A stretch of 64,000 bases of DNA from Cokeromyces recurvatus (GCF_025118155.1 NW_026251395.1:434001-498000), one strand, 5' to 3'; counted from the stretch's first letter, positions 11,685-22,666 are shown. Notes: generated by a model from the letters alone, not told the origin. Translations and numbers: made by a program.

Positions 11685-12489
11685 ATGACTACTTTATACG
11701 ACTTTACTGTTAAAAATATTCAAAACCAAGACTGGGCACTTTCTAGTCTTAAAGGAAAGGTAAATATATCGTCTTAATAGACTCTACTGTTGGCTGACTA
11801 AGATAGTATGACAGGTTGTCCTTTTTGTAAACGTAGCCTCTAAATGCGGATTTACTAAACAATATGCTGGTTTAGAAGAACTTTACAAGAAATATGAACC
11901 TCAGGGCTTTGTTATTGTTGGTGCCCCCTGTAATCAATTTGGCGGTCAAGGTATATATTATATAGAATAAATATTGCTTTAAAAGACATTAAATACATAT
12001 ATTTATTTATATGCATTTACTTTATATAGAACCTGGTTCAGAAGAAGAAATTCGTGACTTTTGTTCTAATACTTGGAGTGTCACTTTTCCTCTTACTGCT
12101 AAACTGTAAGTTTTTTAAAATAGAATAAAATAGACCCAAATTAAATCATGTATAAATAGTGAAGTAAATGGTAATAATGAAGCTCCTGTTTATAAGTGGA
12201 TGAAGGAGTCTCAACCTGGTATTCTTGGGTAAATTAAGATATTGAAAAGTCTATAGATATGAATATGAACTAACTCATTTTACGTAATAGCTTAAAGCGT
12301 GTTAAATGGAATTTTGAGGTAAAAGAGAAGGAAGAATATTTTTTTTTTCTTTTCTTTTAAATTACTAACTTTAATCTATATATATATATATAGAAATTCT
12401 TAATTGACCGTGAAGGAAAAGTCGTTAAACGTTTTGCTTCTACTACTGAACCCAAGTCAATTGCTGCCGAAATTGAAAAACTTTTGTAA
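11685..12489 (+). CDS. Glutathione peroxidase (cysteine type)
   Basis: Six exons (11685-11759, 11815-11950, 12030-12105, 12160-12228, 12291-12318, 12394-12489), all in phase, encode 159 residues, the usual size for the GPX/PHGPX family. The family reduces hydroperoxides using thiols; fungal members mostly use thioredoxin. Diagnostic motifs are [10 protein letters not shown] with the peroxidatic Cys in place of selenocysteine, [12 protein letters not shown] with the catalytic Gln, and [14 protein letters not shown] with the catalytic Trp and Asn. Short length and no evident targeting peptide suggest a cytosolic enzyme. It is convergent with the lipase gene that follows. Confidence 0.95.
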
Positions 12490-12678
12490 TGGAAATCTTA
12501 TCTTTTTATAATAATTAAACAAAGCTTGTCGCAATAATAAGTAATGAAGACAAATAAAATAAAATAAAATACCTTGACTATTTTTAAATTTATTATGATA
12601 TATGCTTTATATTTATACTACGTAATTTGATGATTTATTTGTGTATATACATTTGTGTTGATAATCATTTCTTCCACT

Positions 12679-15600
12679 TCAGCGAGAAGCCTTATGTCCT
12701 ATCACTTTACCATCTCCACCTGTTCTATCTGTAGTTCCTTTTAAACTTAATTTTGCAACTGTATCCCAAAGAGATTGGTTTGTGTCTTCTTTCATTTGAT
12801 CTTCTTGATGAGCTTGTTTTACTCTATCATCCAAACCACCTTCTTCTGTTATTGTAGGATCTAAGACACCGTTTGCAGCAGATGGTTTCTTAGTTTGAGG
12901 TAGAATTGAACTACCTCCTTCCATCATCAACGTTTCACGTGCTCTTCTAAATGCTATATCAAAATTGGTAGGAAGATGATCTAGTAGTATAGACTTCTTC
13001 ACTACAACTTCATTACATGCTGTAATAGCATTTGTTTTTTCAACGACAATACGTGTATCATTACTAGGTGTAGGGTCCTATATTTTTTTTTATAAAGCAA
13101 GCATTATATATATTTGAACTTTATCATAATTTATATGTAATTTTTACCAACCAGAACTGATATATTTGTCCTGCTACGTATAGCTAATTAACAAAGATTT
13201 AATATGTTATAAAAGTATATTATTATTATCATCATTTACTCTTGGATTTTCCATTGTCTTCAAGCAACGCTCCCGAACTTGAGCTATCTGCTTAAACGCA
13301 GCTTTCCATTTTTGACCATCTGGATCACTTGACCATAAAATCTCGCCAACACCCATATTTCGAACGGCTTCAGAACTGGCAATAATTAAATCTTTGACAT
13401 CCATCATCGAACCATAGCTCAATTTACTAACTATATCATCCGCAAATATATACGATTGAATAATGTCCTAGGAGAAAGTAAGTAAAAAAAAAAAAAAAAA
13501 AAAAAAATAAAAAAAAATAAAAAAAATTACTAATAAAAAATACGGTTTCTGTTTCTTGGGAGGAAATCTTTTTTTTTTTTCTTACCTTATATTTCTCAGC
13601 CAAGTCTAAACTTAATCCACATGCAGGCGCATAACCAAAACATTGTAACTTAAATTCATCTTTTCCTTTGCGAAATTCATCAATATAATCCATCAGCATA
13701 ATTGTTAAAATGGCTGCAGTTGCGCCACCTAAACTATGACCCACAATAATTAATCCTGTAGTAGAATGTTCATTTGTATAAGCAATAAGCTGAGGCGCAA
13801 CATGTCTCAAGAACCATATTGCTGAATTCTATATAAATATAAATAAACATACAATTTTTTTTTCTCCCCACATATATCGAATAATATAGAATACCTTCAT
13901 ACCACTATGAATAAACCCTCCTTTCCATGGCTCATATTCACATACTAAATCTGTAAGAGTATCCATAACACTCTGAAATGAAAGATGGAATTGTTAATAT
14001 ATACATATATACATGTTAAATAAGTTCCTTTTTACCATGGTTCCTCGAATAGATAAAACAATGGAATTTGTAAAACGGTCCCTTGCAATAAAATAACTTG
14101 GCCTAAATGCTTCTGCTGATCTAAACTCATATGCTAAAAGGTCTTCTTTTGGAATAGCTAAATATTCAATAATTGATCTTGCATCTGAATGCTCACGTAT
14201 TGCATCTGAAAAGATGCCATTCCCCTTTCCTATAAAATTCAAACCCTTCCAGCCATAAGATGCTATTGAAAATTTCCAAAATCGAGCACCCATATCAATC
14301 TCGGATAAATTTTCAACAAGATCCCAAGTTCGATTTCGTGGCAAGTCTGCATAAAACTTTTCCAATACTGTAAAACCTGTGATGACTTGCATATGAGTCA
14401 GCTCAAAGCCTTGGCCAAACGAAGCCAAGAGTTTTCCAATTGATTTAATAACTTGACTGATCTCAGCAGGACCATCCCAATTGCGGTGGTCTATGGTTTT
14501 TTTATTATTTCGATTATCCTCAGGGAGAGTTCTGATGTTCCCATTATCTGGTTTATGAACAGGATGTCGCTTTGTTTCTTGATGATAATTCATAGGTGTA
14601 GTGGTATCTTTATCTTTAGTAGAAGAAAAGTTGAACCAAGAAGAAGAAGAGGTTTGTTTAAAAACAAGCTCAGGTGCAGCTATCATTTCTCCAAACTCAT
14701 CATCGTCATCAAGTTTATTTCTATGATAGGAAGCTGTTTCTACTCTCTTTTTACTCATTTTTAAGGGTTGTATTAATGAGTCAGCCACATCTTCATGATT
14801 AGAATGTAGTTCATATTCGTCATATTCACTCAAATCACTTTCATCAGGGTAATCAAGACCTTGATTATAAATATCTTCATTTTCTTCATATTTCTTAAAT
14901 CTTATACCACCTTTGTTAGCTTTCTTTCGTTCACGATGAAATTGTAAATGACGTTTTAATTCAGCAGCCAATTGCTCTTCTGTCATGAGATTAGTCGATC
15001 CCACAGGCAAATCATGCATAATTGACTTTTCTAAAAGTTGTTCCTGCTGTTGTTGATCTTTGTTTGAAGTCTCTAAAGGTTTTTGAAATTGATAAGATAT
15101 TTTGATTTGCAAAGCACCTACGTTATTGACACCTGCTCTTTCGCGACCGATACTTGAACTTGCGCCTGTTGATAATTTCTTATCCCAAATCTCATAATAA
15201 CTCATAAAGGTCTCTGGCATAGTTGTAAGCGTGCTTAAACGAATTTCCGTACGTCCCACATGTTTATCTGGATAAATTGTATAATTATCATATAAATCGA
15301 GTTGAATAGTGCCAAACAATTGTACATGAAATGTTACAATAAATTCAAAATATTCATTCCAGCGTCCTTCACGAAATTCTGAAACAGATGTTTGATAACG
15401 TTGATCTAAATATTACGTAACATGGTTAATTATTATAACTCTTTTGTGTTGTATAAACTTGTCTTATCATTCGTACCTCCTAAAGTGAGAATAACATACG
15501 GTCTTTTTACTTTTACATTTAAAAAGCAATTAAGAATTTGAATCTATAATAATATGACAAAGTCAGAAAGATCTAAAGCACTTGTGGCTAGTAGTAATAG

Positions 15601-15697
15601 TCTTTACTCTCAATCTTCCATTCGATAATGGAGAAGCTGTATGAGTTACTGGACAAAGCACAGGAAGCAATTCATGTGGATCATTATTATTTGGCAT
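12679..15697 (-). CDS. C2-domain class-3 lipase (DAG-lipase-like)
   Basis: A multi-exon gene for about 850 residues. The first exon (15697-15611) is short; exon 2 opens a C2 domain (RIQILNC-LNVKVKRPYVIL-L-G), which continues through VQLFGTIQLDLYDN and ends before an acidic, low-complexity linker. The C-terminal half is a fungal lipase_3 domain: SIRGTM, then W-GGFIHSGM, the nucleophile elbow GLIIVGHSLGGATAA with its catalytic Ser, CFGYAPACGLS, and LYVAGQIYQFW. This order matches sn-1 diacylglycerol lipases, which act on membrane diacylglycerol, but without their N-terminal four-helix membrane part. The C2 domain probably gives membrane or calcium-dependent recruitment instead. Start ATG is at 15697, 144 bases from the mobile element at 15841. 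Confidence 0.88.
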
Positions 15698-15840
15698 TAT
15701 GTATTTATATTAGGAAAAAAAAAATAAATAAAAAAAATAAAATAAAAAAATTAAATATGTAAATGCACATGACAACATAAAAGTATCATTAATTAAAATA
15801 ATTCAATTTACGTACGATATGCAAAAAAATCATTTTATTA

Positions 15841-16814
15841 CAGTGAGCACGGTAAAATTTGACATTTTGAGAAAATTAAATGTCCGTAACCAAAAAAAAA
15901 AAAATGGATGGCACTAAGCCAAAAATGATTATTCCTTGATGTCTAGAAGCCTTGTTCTTTTGAAACGTTACAATAAGTTAAATCAAATTGATCTGAATAA
16001 TGATATTTATTTCTTGACTTCAAAGCAATTAGTAGAATGAAGTTTTATTATAACATTGAATGATTTGTCGTTTATAATAGGGTAACTGTTTGGACAGCTT
16101 TTGTCTTTTGTCCATTGCTTGAGAAAGACCCTAATGCATTATTAATTATCTTTCTTTTGTTCTATAGTTTACAAACCGAGTGTTATGCGGAACTGAATTG
16201 TTTTATATACCAATGTTACGGAAGATGTGATATAGGTCCATTCATCGTATAAAAGGATTTTTTATTGAATGTTTTTTTTTTTCTGCAAATCGAGGATACA
16301 AATGCGTGTACTTGCCACCTTATTCCCCTGAATTAAATCCTATAGAACAATTCCGGTCAGCTGTTAAGAGTAAGCTCAAGAGACAATCAGATTCTCGAAG
16401 AAAAAACTCTGCAAGACTGTATCACTGAAGCGTGTAGCCAGGTTCCTCAGATTCATCTTTATGGTTTTGCTAAGCATTCCCATTCGTACTTAGAAGATTG
16501 CTTGAATAAAAAAGCCATTTAAGATCTTTCTGATAAGCAAGATCTGAAAATATTTCTCATATAACTGTAATCAACTAACACTACATGTTCCAGATGAGTA
16601 TAACTAATTCGATGTATATTAAACAAAAATGTAAATGATTAAGTTAGGAATCTTCATGGTTGACAATGATGGGCACAGTGAGATCACTACTAAAACAACA
16701 AGACAAGTAAAATTTTAAAACGCAACTTGTTGATATGAAAAGACTGTATAACGTTTTATAAAAACGTTTTTTTTTTTTTATATTCATTTTAAAAGTAATC
16801 ATAAAACGTGTACG

Positions 16815-16847
<33 letters not shown>

Positions 16848-16894
16848 TTGTATTTATTTGAACATAGGAGTGAAATGAGGGCACTTGAGGTATA
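15841..16894 (+). repeat. Left long terminal inverted repeat arm
   Basis: This 1,054-base arm is repeated in inverse at 19276-20328. Stretches compared base by base (for example 16067-16127, 16248-16310 and 16369-16428 against their partners) are identical except for run lengths: A13 against A14, T11 against T10, T13 against T12, and nine against seven CA units. The match ends at GGCACTTGAGGTATA. Confidence 0.9.
16289..16522 (+). pseudogene. Transposase C-terminal fragment (DDE_3) in left arm
   Basis: Translation gives RGYKCVYLPPYSPELNPIEQ followed by KSKLKR, the last catalytic block of Tc1/mariner-type DDE_3 transposases with the final acidic residue in NPIEQ. Near 16388 the frame shifts; the expected tail resumes as ILEEKTLQDCITEA and ends AFAKHS-like with a TAA at 16520-16522. 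The N-terminal DNA-binding region and the first two catalytic Asp are absent. The identical break is present in the other arm, so it predates or was copied between the arms. Confidence 0.8.
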
Positions 16895-16917
16895 TATATT
16901 GATAGTAAGTTGTTTGC

Positions 16918-17527
16918 TCAGTAGTTTGTTTTACGTCTTTTGATTTGACCTTCTTTCGAACGAATTTCTGCTCGTAAACAGTGTATGGCTGCCTCATGCT
17001 CGTGAATTTTACTTTCTAAATCATCAATATATGCTTCCAGCAAGATAATTTTAACTTTATTGTCGTTTAACATGGTAGGCGTGACTATGATTTCTGACGG
17101 GTTCAATACTGGTTGTGGGTTAGATACTGATGGTGGGCTCGATATTGGTGGTGGATTTGATACTGGTATGTTTAAAGGGATTTCATAAGAGATTGGCCTT
17201 TTGTTCCAATCAATGGATGCCAATACCCTCGTGTTTTTTCCTTCATCAAGCTTTTTATTTCCATATCGCTGGAAGAATCTGCAAGCATTCTCCCTTGTAG
17301 CGAAATGTAGAAACCCATATCTAGAAAAATATACAACAAAAGCAATAAGTACAATGAAATTCCGTTATTTTGAATACTTACGGTTTATCTTTTAAGAACT
17401 TGAAATGTTGAAAGGGTACAGCAAGATTAAGATTTCGGAGCCATGATTCGATGCTATTAGCAAGGTCATTACAGTTAATTTCTGTTAACGTAACCGAAAG
17501 GTTACGATCAGTACAGCAAATTTCCAT
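16918..17527 (-). CDS. RRM-like plus coiled-coil protein, cargo of the palindromic element
   Basis: A two-exon gene (17527-17382 and 17320-16918), in phase across a 61-base intron, encoding 182 residues with no disabling change. Residues about 8-85 look like an RRM fold: LSVTLTEINCNDLANSIESW as the first strand and helix, and YGFLHFATRENACRFFQRYG as an RNP1-like strand followed by the second helix. A Pro/Ser-rich linker with repeated SNP-P units follows (about residues 102-124). Then comes a heptad-patterned coiled coil (about 132-170, LLEAYIDDLESKIHEHEAAI and onwards) and a basic tail KRRKTNY. The domains suggest an oligomeric RNA-binding protein. I do not recognise the family. It lies wholly between the two inverted arms, 23 bases from the left one. 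Confidence 0.7.
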
Positions 17528-17695
17528 TGTTGTAGTCAAGCTTAAAAGTAATAGCTTTTTTTTTCCAACTCTTGGCTATCTCTACTCCGTCTAATAGCCA
17601 AAAAGGACAAATTTTTAAAGAGATTTTATTGAATGAAAGAATTCTTAGTACGTCTTTTGTTTTTTTGTGGAATTTATGATAGACATTTTACATGC

Positions 17696-18913
17696 CACTG
17701 CAAAAAATTTGTCCGTCGTACGTATGGAGTACTATATAGCGTACGCGCGTACGACGTATAGCTTTTTACATTTGATGGGTTATTTCTTTGAAAACCATGA
17801 ACCATCATTGGTATTTTGCAGAATAAATCGCTTTTGAAATAATAGTAAAAAAAAGGATATTCCTTGCAATTAATAATAGAAAATAGGATTACACTTACCT
17901 TTACATCTTTAAAAAGAAATAGTACAATTACGTAGTAAATAGATACAAATAAATAAGAGAAAAAGACAGAGATAATAATGATAGGGGTCTAGGAAGCTAA
18001 ATTATAACAGTTAAACAGAAGCAAACAAACAATCTATAATAAACAAAATTGATTAGTTAGTAAATAAAAAAATAAAAAAGAGTATTGGTATTCAAAAGAA
18101 TAAAATGCTTACCGAATAAAAGGTAAGGTTGGTATATCTTATATTAGACAAAGAAAGTATACTTTTGGAATTAACAGATAAATGTTATGTTTATTTTACC
18201 TTTTTATATACATTTATTTACCTGTTTAAAACGTGTTTGATTAAAGATAATAGACAAGTTAGTATATGTGTTAATATGAACAATAGTTATTATCTTACCT
18301 TTAGCATATCACTGAAAAATGCTCTGTATAAAAAGTAGAAAAAGCTACTACCAACATAAACAAGACTCTTTTGCTAAGAAAGAAATAAAACTGGTCAGTA
18401 TAAATTCGTTAATAAGAATATTCTAAATCTTTATACTACCTTGAATATAATAAATATCTATAGAAAATAAAACAATTGTAAGTAAATAAGTATTAATCTA
18501 AAAGAATAAAAAAGAAATAACAATGAATGTGGAAAGCTAGTAATTTTCTTAACTTTCCCTATGATCATATGATTTTCTATAGATCCATTTTTGGAAAAAA
18601 AAAGTGTTTTTTTCTGCTGTAATTTCACAATGCAAATAGTGTGATTACTTTTTCTTTTTCTCTCCCTGTAAAAAAGACACAGCCAAAATAGCTGTAAATT
18701 TAAATATTAAAAAAATAATGATTATTAACAATAGAAATGTCTTTTTTTTTTATATATATTTATTCTATGATATTATATTGAACATAATATATTTTTTATT
18801 TGGAAGTTTTATTTTAAAAATTAGTAGAAATAAACAATTAAAAAAACCGCTGCTAAAATTGTAGCGTACGACGTATAAAAGTACTATCCGTCGTACGCCA
18901 ACTTTTCGCAGTG
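17696..18913. repeat. Nested 1.2-kb inverted-end element with CGTACGACG subterminal palindromes
   Basis: Inside the larger element, CACTGCAAAAAATTTG at 17696 faces AACTTTTCGCAGTG ending at 18913, an imperfect inverted pair. Just inside each end are two oppositely oriented copies of CGTACGACG: CCGTCGTACG near 17713 and GCGTACGACGTA near 17747 at the left, GCGTACGACGTA near 18864 and CCGTCGTACGCC near 18888 at the right. Both ends also share a central GTACTAT. The interior is AT-rich with no recognisable gene. No clear target duplication was seen, so the exact ends are uncertain. Confidence 0.55.
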
Positions 18914-19275
18914 ACACAGCCACACTACAAAACATATAAAAAGGGGTGAATATTCAGAATTTCAATAAATTATCCTTTCTCTGTCCTCTGTGGCAGCCTT
19001 CTCCTTATCTTAACGATAATGAAAATGAAAAAAAAAATTACATTAATTCTTGCAATTGTGTTGAATCTGATTTAACCTGTTTTCACGCTGTTTCCAGTCA
19101 AAAGTACGATTATCTTGCTTGACTAGTTGTGGATTCAAAGTTGTAATAAATAGAACTATGTATATTTATCTCTTTTTTTGAATACGTTTTCATTCCAGTT
19201 CTTTTTTAATCAACTTTACCGTCAATTCGTATTTATTATGGCTGACGTCGCTTATAAACTTTTTCTTTTGAAATG
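18914..19275. other. Unassigned segment of the palindromic element
   Basis: Between the nested repeat and the right arm. It has no open frame with recognisable motifs; a short frame beginning near 19178 runs out into the microsatellite of the right arm and is not called. Confidence 0.4.
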
Positions 19276-19322
19276 TATACCTCAAGTGCCCTCATTTCAC
19301 TCCTATGTTCAAATAAATACAA

Positions 19323-19355
<33 letters not shown>

Positions 19356-20328
19356 CGTACACGTTTTATGATTACTTTTAAAATGAATATAAAAAAAAAA
19401 AACGTTTTTATAAAACGTTATACAGTCTTTTCATATCAACAAGTTGCGTTTTAAAATTTTACTTGTCTTGTTGTTTTAGTAGTGATCTCACTGTGCCCAT
19501 CATTGTCAACCATGAAGATTCCTAACTTAATCATTTACATTTTTGTTTAATATACATCGAATTAGTTATACTCATCTGGAACATGTAGTGTTAGTTGATT
19601 ACAGTTATATGAGAAATATTTTCAGATCTTGCTTATCAGAAAGATCTTAAATGGCTTTTTTATTCAAGCAATCTTCTAAGTACGAATGGGAATGCTTAGC
19701 AAAACCATAAAGATGAATCTGAGGAACCTGGCTACACGCTTCAGTGATACAGTCTTGCAGAGTTTTTTCTTCGAGAATCTGATTGTCTCTTGAGCTTACT
19801 CTTAACAGCTGACCGGAATTGTTCTATAGGATTTAATTCAGGGGAATAAGGTGGCAAGTACACGCATTTGTATCCTCGATTTGCAGAAAAAAAAAACATT
19901 CAATAAAAAATCCTTTTATACGATGAATGGACCTATATCACATCTTCCGTAACATTGGTATATAAAACAATTCAGTTCCGCATAACACTCGGTTTGTAAA
20001 CTATAGAACAAAAGAAAGATAATTAATAATGCATTAGGGTCTTTCTCAAGCAATGGACAAAAGACAAAAGCTGTCCAAACAGTTACCCTATTATAAACGA
20101 CAAATCATTCAATGTTATAATAAAACTTCATTCTACTAATTGCTTTGAAGTCAAGAAATAAATATCATTATTCAGATCAATTTGATTTAACTTATTGTAA
20201 CGTTTCAAAAGAACAAGGCTTCTAGACATCAAGGAATAATCATTTTTGGCTTAGTGCCATCCATTTTTTTTTTTTTTGGTTACGGACATTTAATTTTCTC
20301 AAAATGTCAAATTTTACCGTGCTCACTA
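19276..20328 (-). repeat. Right long terminal inverted repeat arm
   Basis: Inverse copy of 15841-16894 (1,053 bases). It starts at TATACCTCAAGTGCC and ends CCGTGCTCACTA next to TA. It differs from the left arm by run lengths in simple repeats and by the outermost base. Confidence 0.9.
19648..19881 (-). pseudogene. Transposase C-terminal fragment (DDE_3) in right arm
   Basis: Mirror copy of the fragment at 16289-16522. It encodes the same LPPYSPELNPIEQ block on the minus strand and carries the same frameshift, so it is also non-functional. Confidence 0.8.
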
Positions 20329-20340
20329 TATTATTTCAAT

Positions 20341-21065
20341 TGACGATAATATTTATGACCCTCGTGCTTTTGCTGGTATCTGTAAAGCATACCTGAAAGA
20401 TAATCTTGGTGATCGACGAAACAGTAAGAATGCCGTTCTCTTGTCTGCTTGCCGTCCTACCCTAGGTATCGATCCTATCCTCTGGTTACCTATGTCAAAT
20501 GCAGAACGCAGCCGAATAGTCCGCTGGCGTCTAGGTTGGTTACCTGGTGGTGCCCCTAAACCGAGCATCTATCACCCTAATGCCTTGTTCACAAGATCTC
20601 ATGCTATATGGTGCCTACATATGCATCGACGACTACAAATGCCTTTGAGCGAACCCAACCCTTTGTCCTTCCTCTTGAATAAGCTGCCAAATAAACAAAA
20701 ACGCAGTCCATCAATCTCATCAGCTTTCAACTTGTCTGTCTTTTCCGCCTAGACGATTCGTTAGCCTTCTATGTGCCTTATACTTTTTGAACTTGACTAT
20801 CTCCATCATGGTAAACTTCCTCCAGAAACTGCACCCCTCGGTACAAAACTTGTAAACTGGTTACATAACTCTGAATCTAGTATTTATTGATATATCTTAC
20901 TTTTCCTCTTCCCTTCTCTTTCTTTTTTACCCTTTTGCCTATCAAAAGGTTTTTTAGTACACTTTTATCCTTTCTCGAACTGACCCGGGCAATCCAATAT
21001 GCCAGTATTATGTGCTCACATGGGTTGTTTAAATTTTTGTTATAAATAAAATAATTCTTAATCAT
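20341..21065 (+). mobile_element. 5'-truncated LINE (non-LTR retrotransposon) 3' fragment
   Basis: The frame from 20341 reads DPRAFAGICKAYLKDN, then RWRLGWLPGGAPKPS, then TRSHAIWCLHMHRRLQMPL and LSFLLNKLP. The C-H-H spacing and the LSFLLN-LP block are as I recall from the ORF2 C-terminus of LINEs in Mucorales. The frame breaks near 20700-20755 and continues as LFELDYLHHGKLPPE. The 3' untranslated region has CTATCAAAAGGTTTTTTAGT, CTGACCCGGGCAATCCAATA and AATAAAATAATTCTTAATCA; the same blocks occur at 52743-52862. The reverse transcriptase core is missing. Its 5' limit abuts the right end of the palindromic element. Confidence 0.75.
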
Positions 21066-21150
21066 ATTATTTCAAATTTGAAGAAATAGGTCAAGTCTAA
21101 CGCTATTTATAAAATAAAGTATATCTATTTTTAATTTTTTTCTTTTCTTT

Positions 21151-21204
<54 letters not shown>

Positions 21205-22666
21205 GGCAAAAGCTCTCTTGAATGGATTAAGTGACTGTAAATGAAATAAAAGATATTATGATGCAGATAAAGATGTCATACTCTTTTTATTTATATAAAC
21301 ATATAATAGGTAATATGTGTATGTAGATGTAGATGTAGCTTTTATATAATTATTCTTTTCAACTTGAAAACAGAAGCAAGTAGAATTCCAGTAAGTAAGG
21401 ATGTTTAAAATAGTAAACATTCATTTTGATTTAGTCAACTAGTAAATACATAGCAGCTACTACTTGAATACTACATCTACTGGGTAAAAAATTGAATTGG
21501 AAGACCCTTTTTTTTTTCCTACATGGGCTTTAGAAATGAGTAACAAAAGATTAAAATAAAGTTACACAATGACTCATTCACATTCTATCTGGAAATGTGC
21601 TATTGTAAGCAATAGAAAAGTGGTGGTAGTATTTAAAGGGATTTTATTTGTACTCTAGTAGTTAGAATTTATAATCAATTTAGTTGTTTAATAATTATTG
21701 TAGTACTCTTTTTTTTTTTTCGGACGATATTAAGACTATGTATCCGATATGTAACAAACAATTGGTATAACGTATAGCTATAGATGATAAGACTTTGATC
21801 TATGTTTTAAGAGGGAAAAAGTTCAAGATGTTTATGTAAGAAAAAAAAAAGGCTTCAATAGGTCACGATGGCAACTGAATTTTTCTATTGAATTCCGTAA
21901 TTAGCAATTTACACAACTCAATGTCAAGTATGATCTTCTTTCAGACCCTATCATTAAAAATTTAATGTACAGTAAAGATTCAAATAATCTTCCTTCATGT
22001 ATGTAAGCAATTGATGTGTTCCTATTATTGACATGAATTTAATCTATTTTTCAAATGATGCATAAATAACTTTATCACTTCTTTTTTTTTTTCATTAGTA
22101 TTTGATATACTGCTGTCTTATATCAATTAGCGCTCTTTTTGTATACTGTATTGTCAAATAATAATGAACTTCTTTCGCTAAAAGGTATATTTACAAGGAA
22201 TTTTATTCAAGTTCTTAAGTTCAATGTTTATTGTTATTTTCGGTTAGTGTCTTTTCTGTAAGAATTGCTTTTATATATACATATTTGACAGCTTAAAAAA
22301 TCTATTTATATTCAATAATCACCTAAAATTTTAATATATTTATTGCAATCTCTTTTCGTTCTACAGGTCGGGCATTCTCTAAAAGGTGATAATAAATCAG
22401 TCTTCATTTATCATGTAAGTGATTTATTTAAACATAATTTTTACTATATCTTCTCTTTTGCTACTGCTATTACTTTATGCACAGACTAATTATACCAATA
22501 CTGCCATTATTCATGATTATAGTCTTTATCTCTTTTAGCTCAAAAAATGTGATTTCTTATTTTATATTTGAGTGACTTGGACAATTTAGTAAAAACTTTA
22601 ATCAACATGAAAATACTAAATAAGAAAATGTGATTTTCTCTTTCTCTGTCTCTCTCTATCTCTGTG

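Larger units (their letters stand above)
15841..20328. mobile_element. Palindromic TA-flanked DNA transposon with 1.05-kb inverted arms and cargo gene
   Basis: The element starts CAGTGAGCACGG and ends CCGTGCTCACTA, flanked on both sides by TA (15839-15840 and 20329-20330). This is the target duplication and end type of Tc1/mariner elements. The two arms (15841-16894 and 19276-20328) are inverted copies. In the stretches I compared they differ only in homopolymer and CA/TA repeat lengths and at the outermost base. Each arm carries the last part of a DDE_3 transposase reading frame, broken by the same frameshift, so the element cannot encode its own transposase. The 2.38-kb centre holds an intact RRM-like/coiled-coil gene (minus strand) and a nested inverted repeat pair. 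It sits between the lipase promoter and a truncated LINE. Overall this is a non-autonomous cargo-bearing element; two oppositely inserted solo elements are less likely because the inner arm ends do not resemble the outer ends. Confidence 0.85.

Noticed and set aside
15841..16894. Reading the two arms as independent solo transposons inserted in opposite directions
   Set aside because: The inner ends (GGCACTTGAGGTATA) do not resemble the outer CAGTGAGCAC ends, and TA flanks exist only at the outer limits as a matching pair.
18129..18338. Open frame of 69 codons in the nested repeat
   Set aside because: AT-rich chance frame with no motif and no second exon; not supported as a gene.
19178..19381. 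Open frame running into the right arm
   Set aside because: It depends on CA/TA microsatellite translation (YIYICVCVCA) and crosses the boundary between two sequence units.
20353..20568. Minus-strand open frame over the LINE fragment
   Set aside because: Shadow of the plus-strand LINE reading frame, which has recognisable RWRLGWLPGG and HMHRRLQMP motifs.
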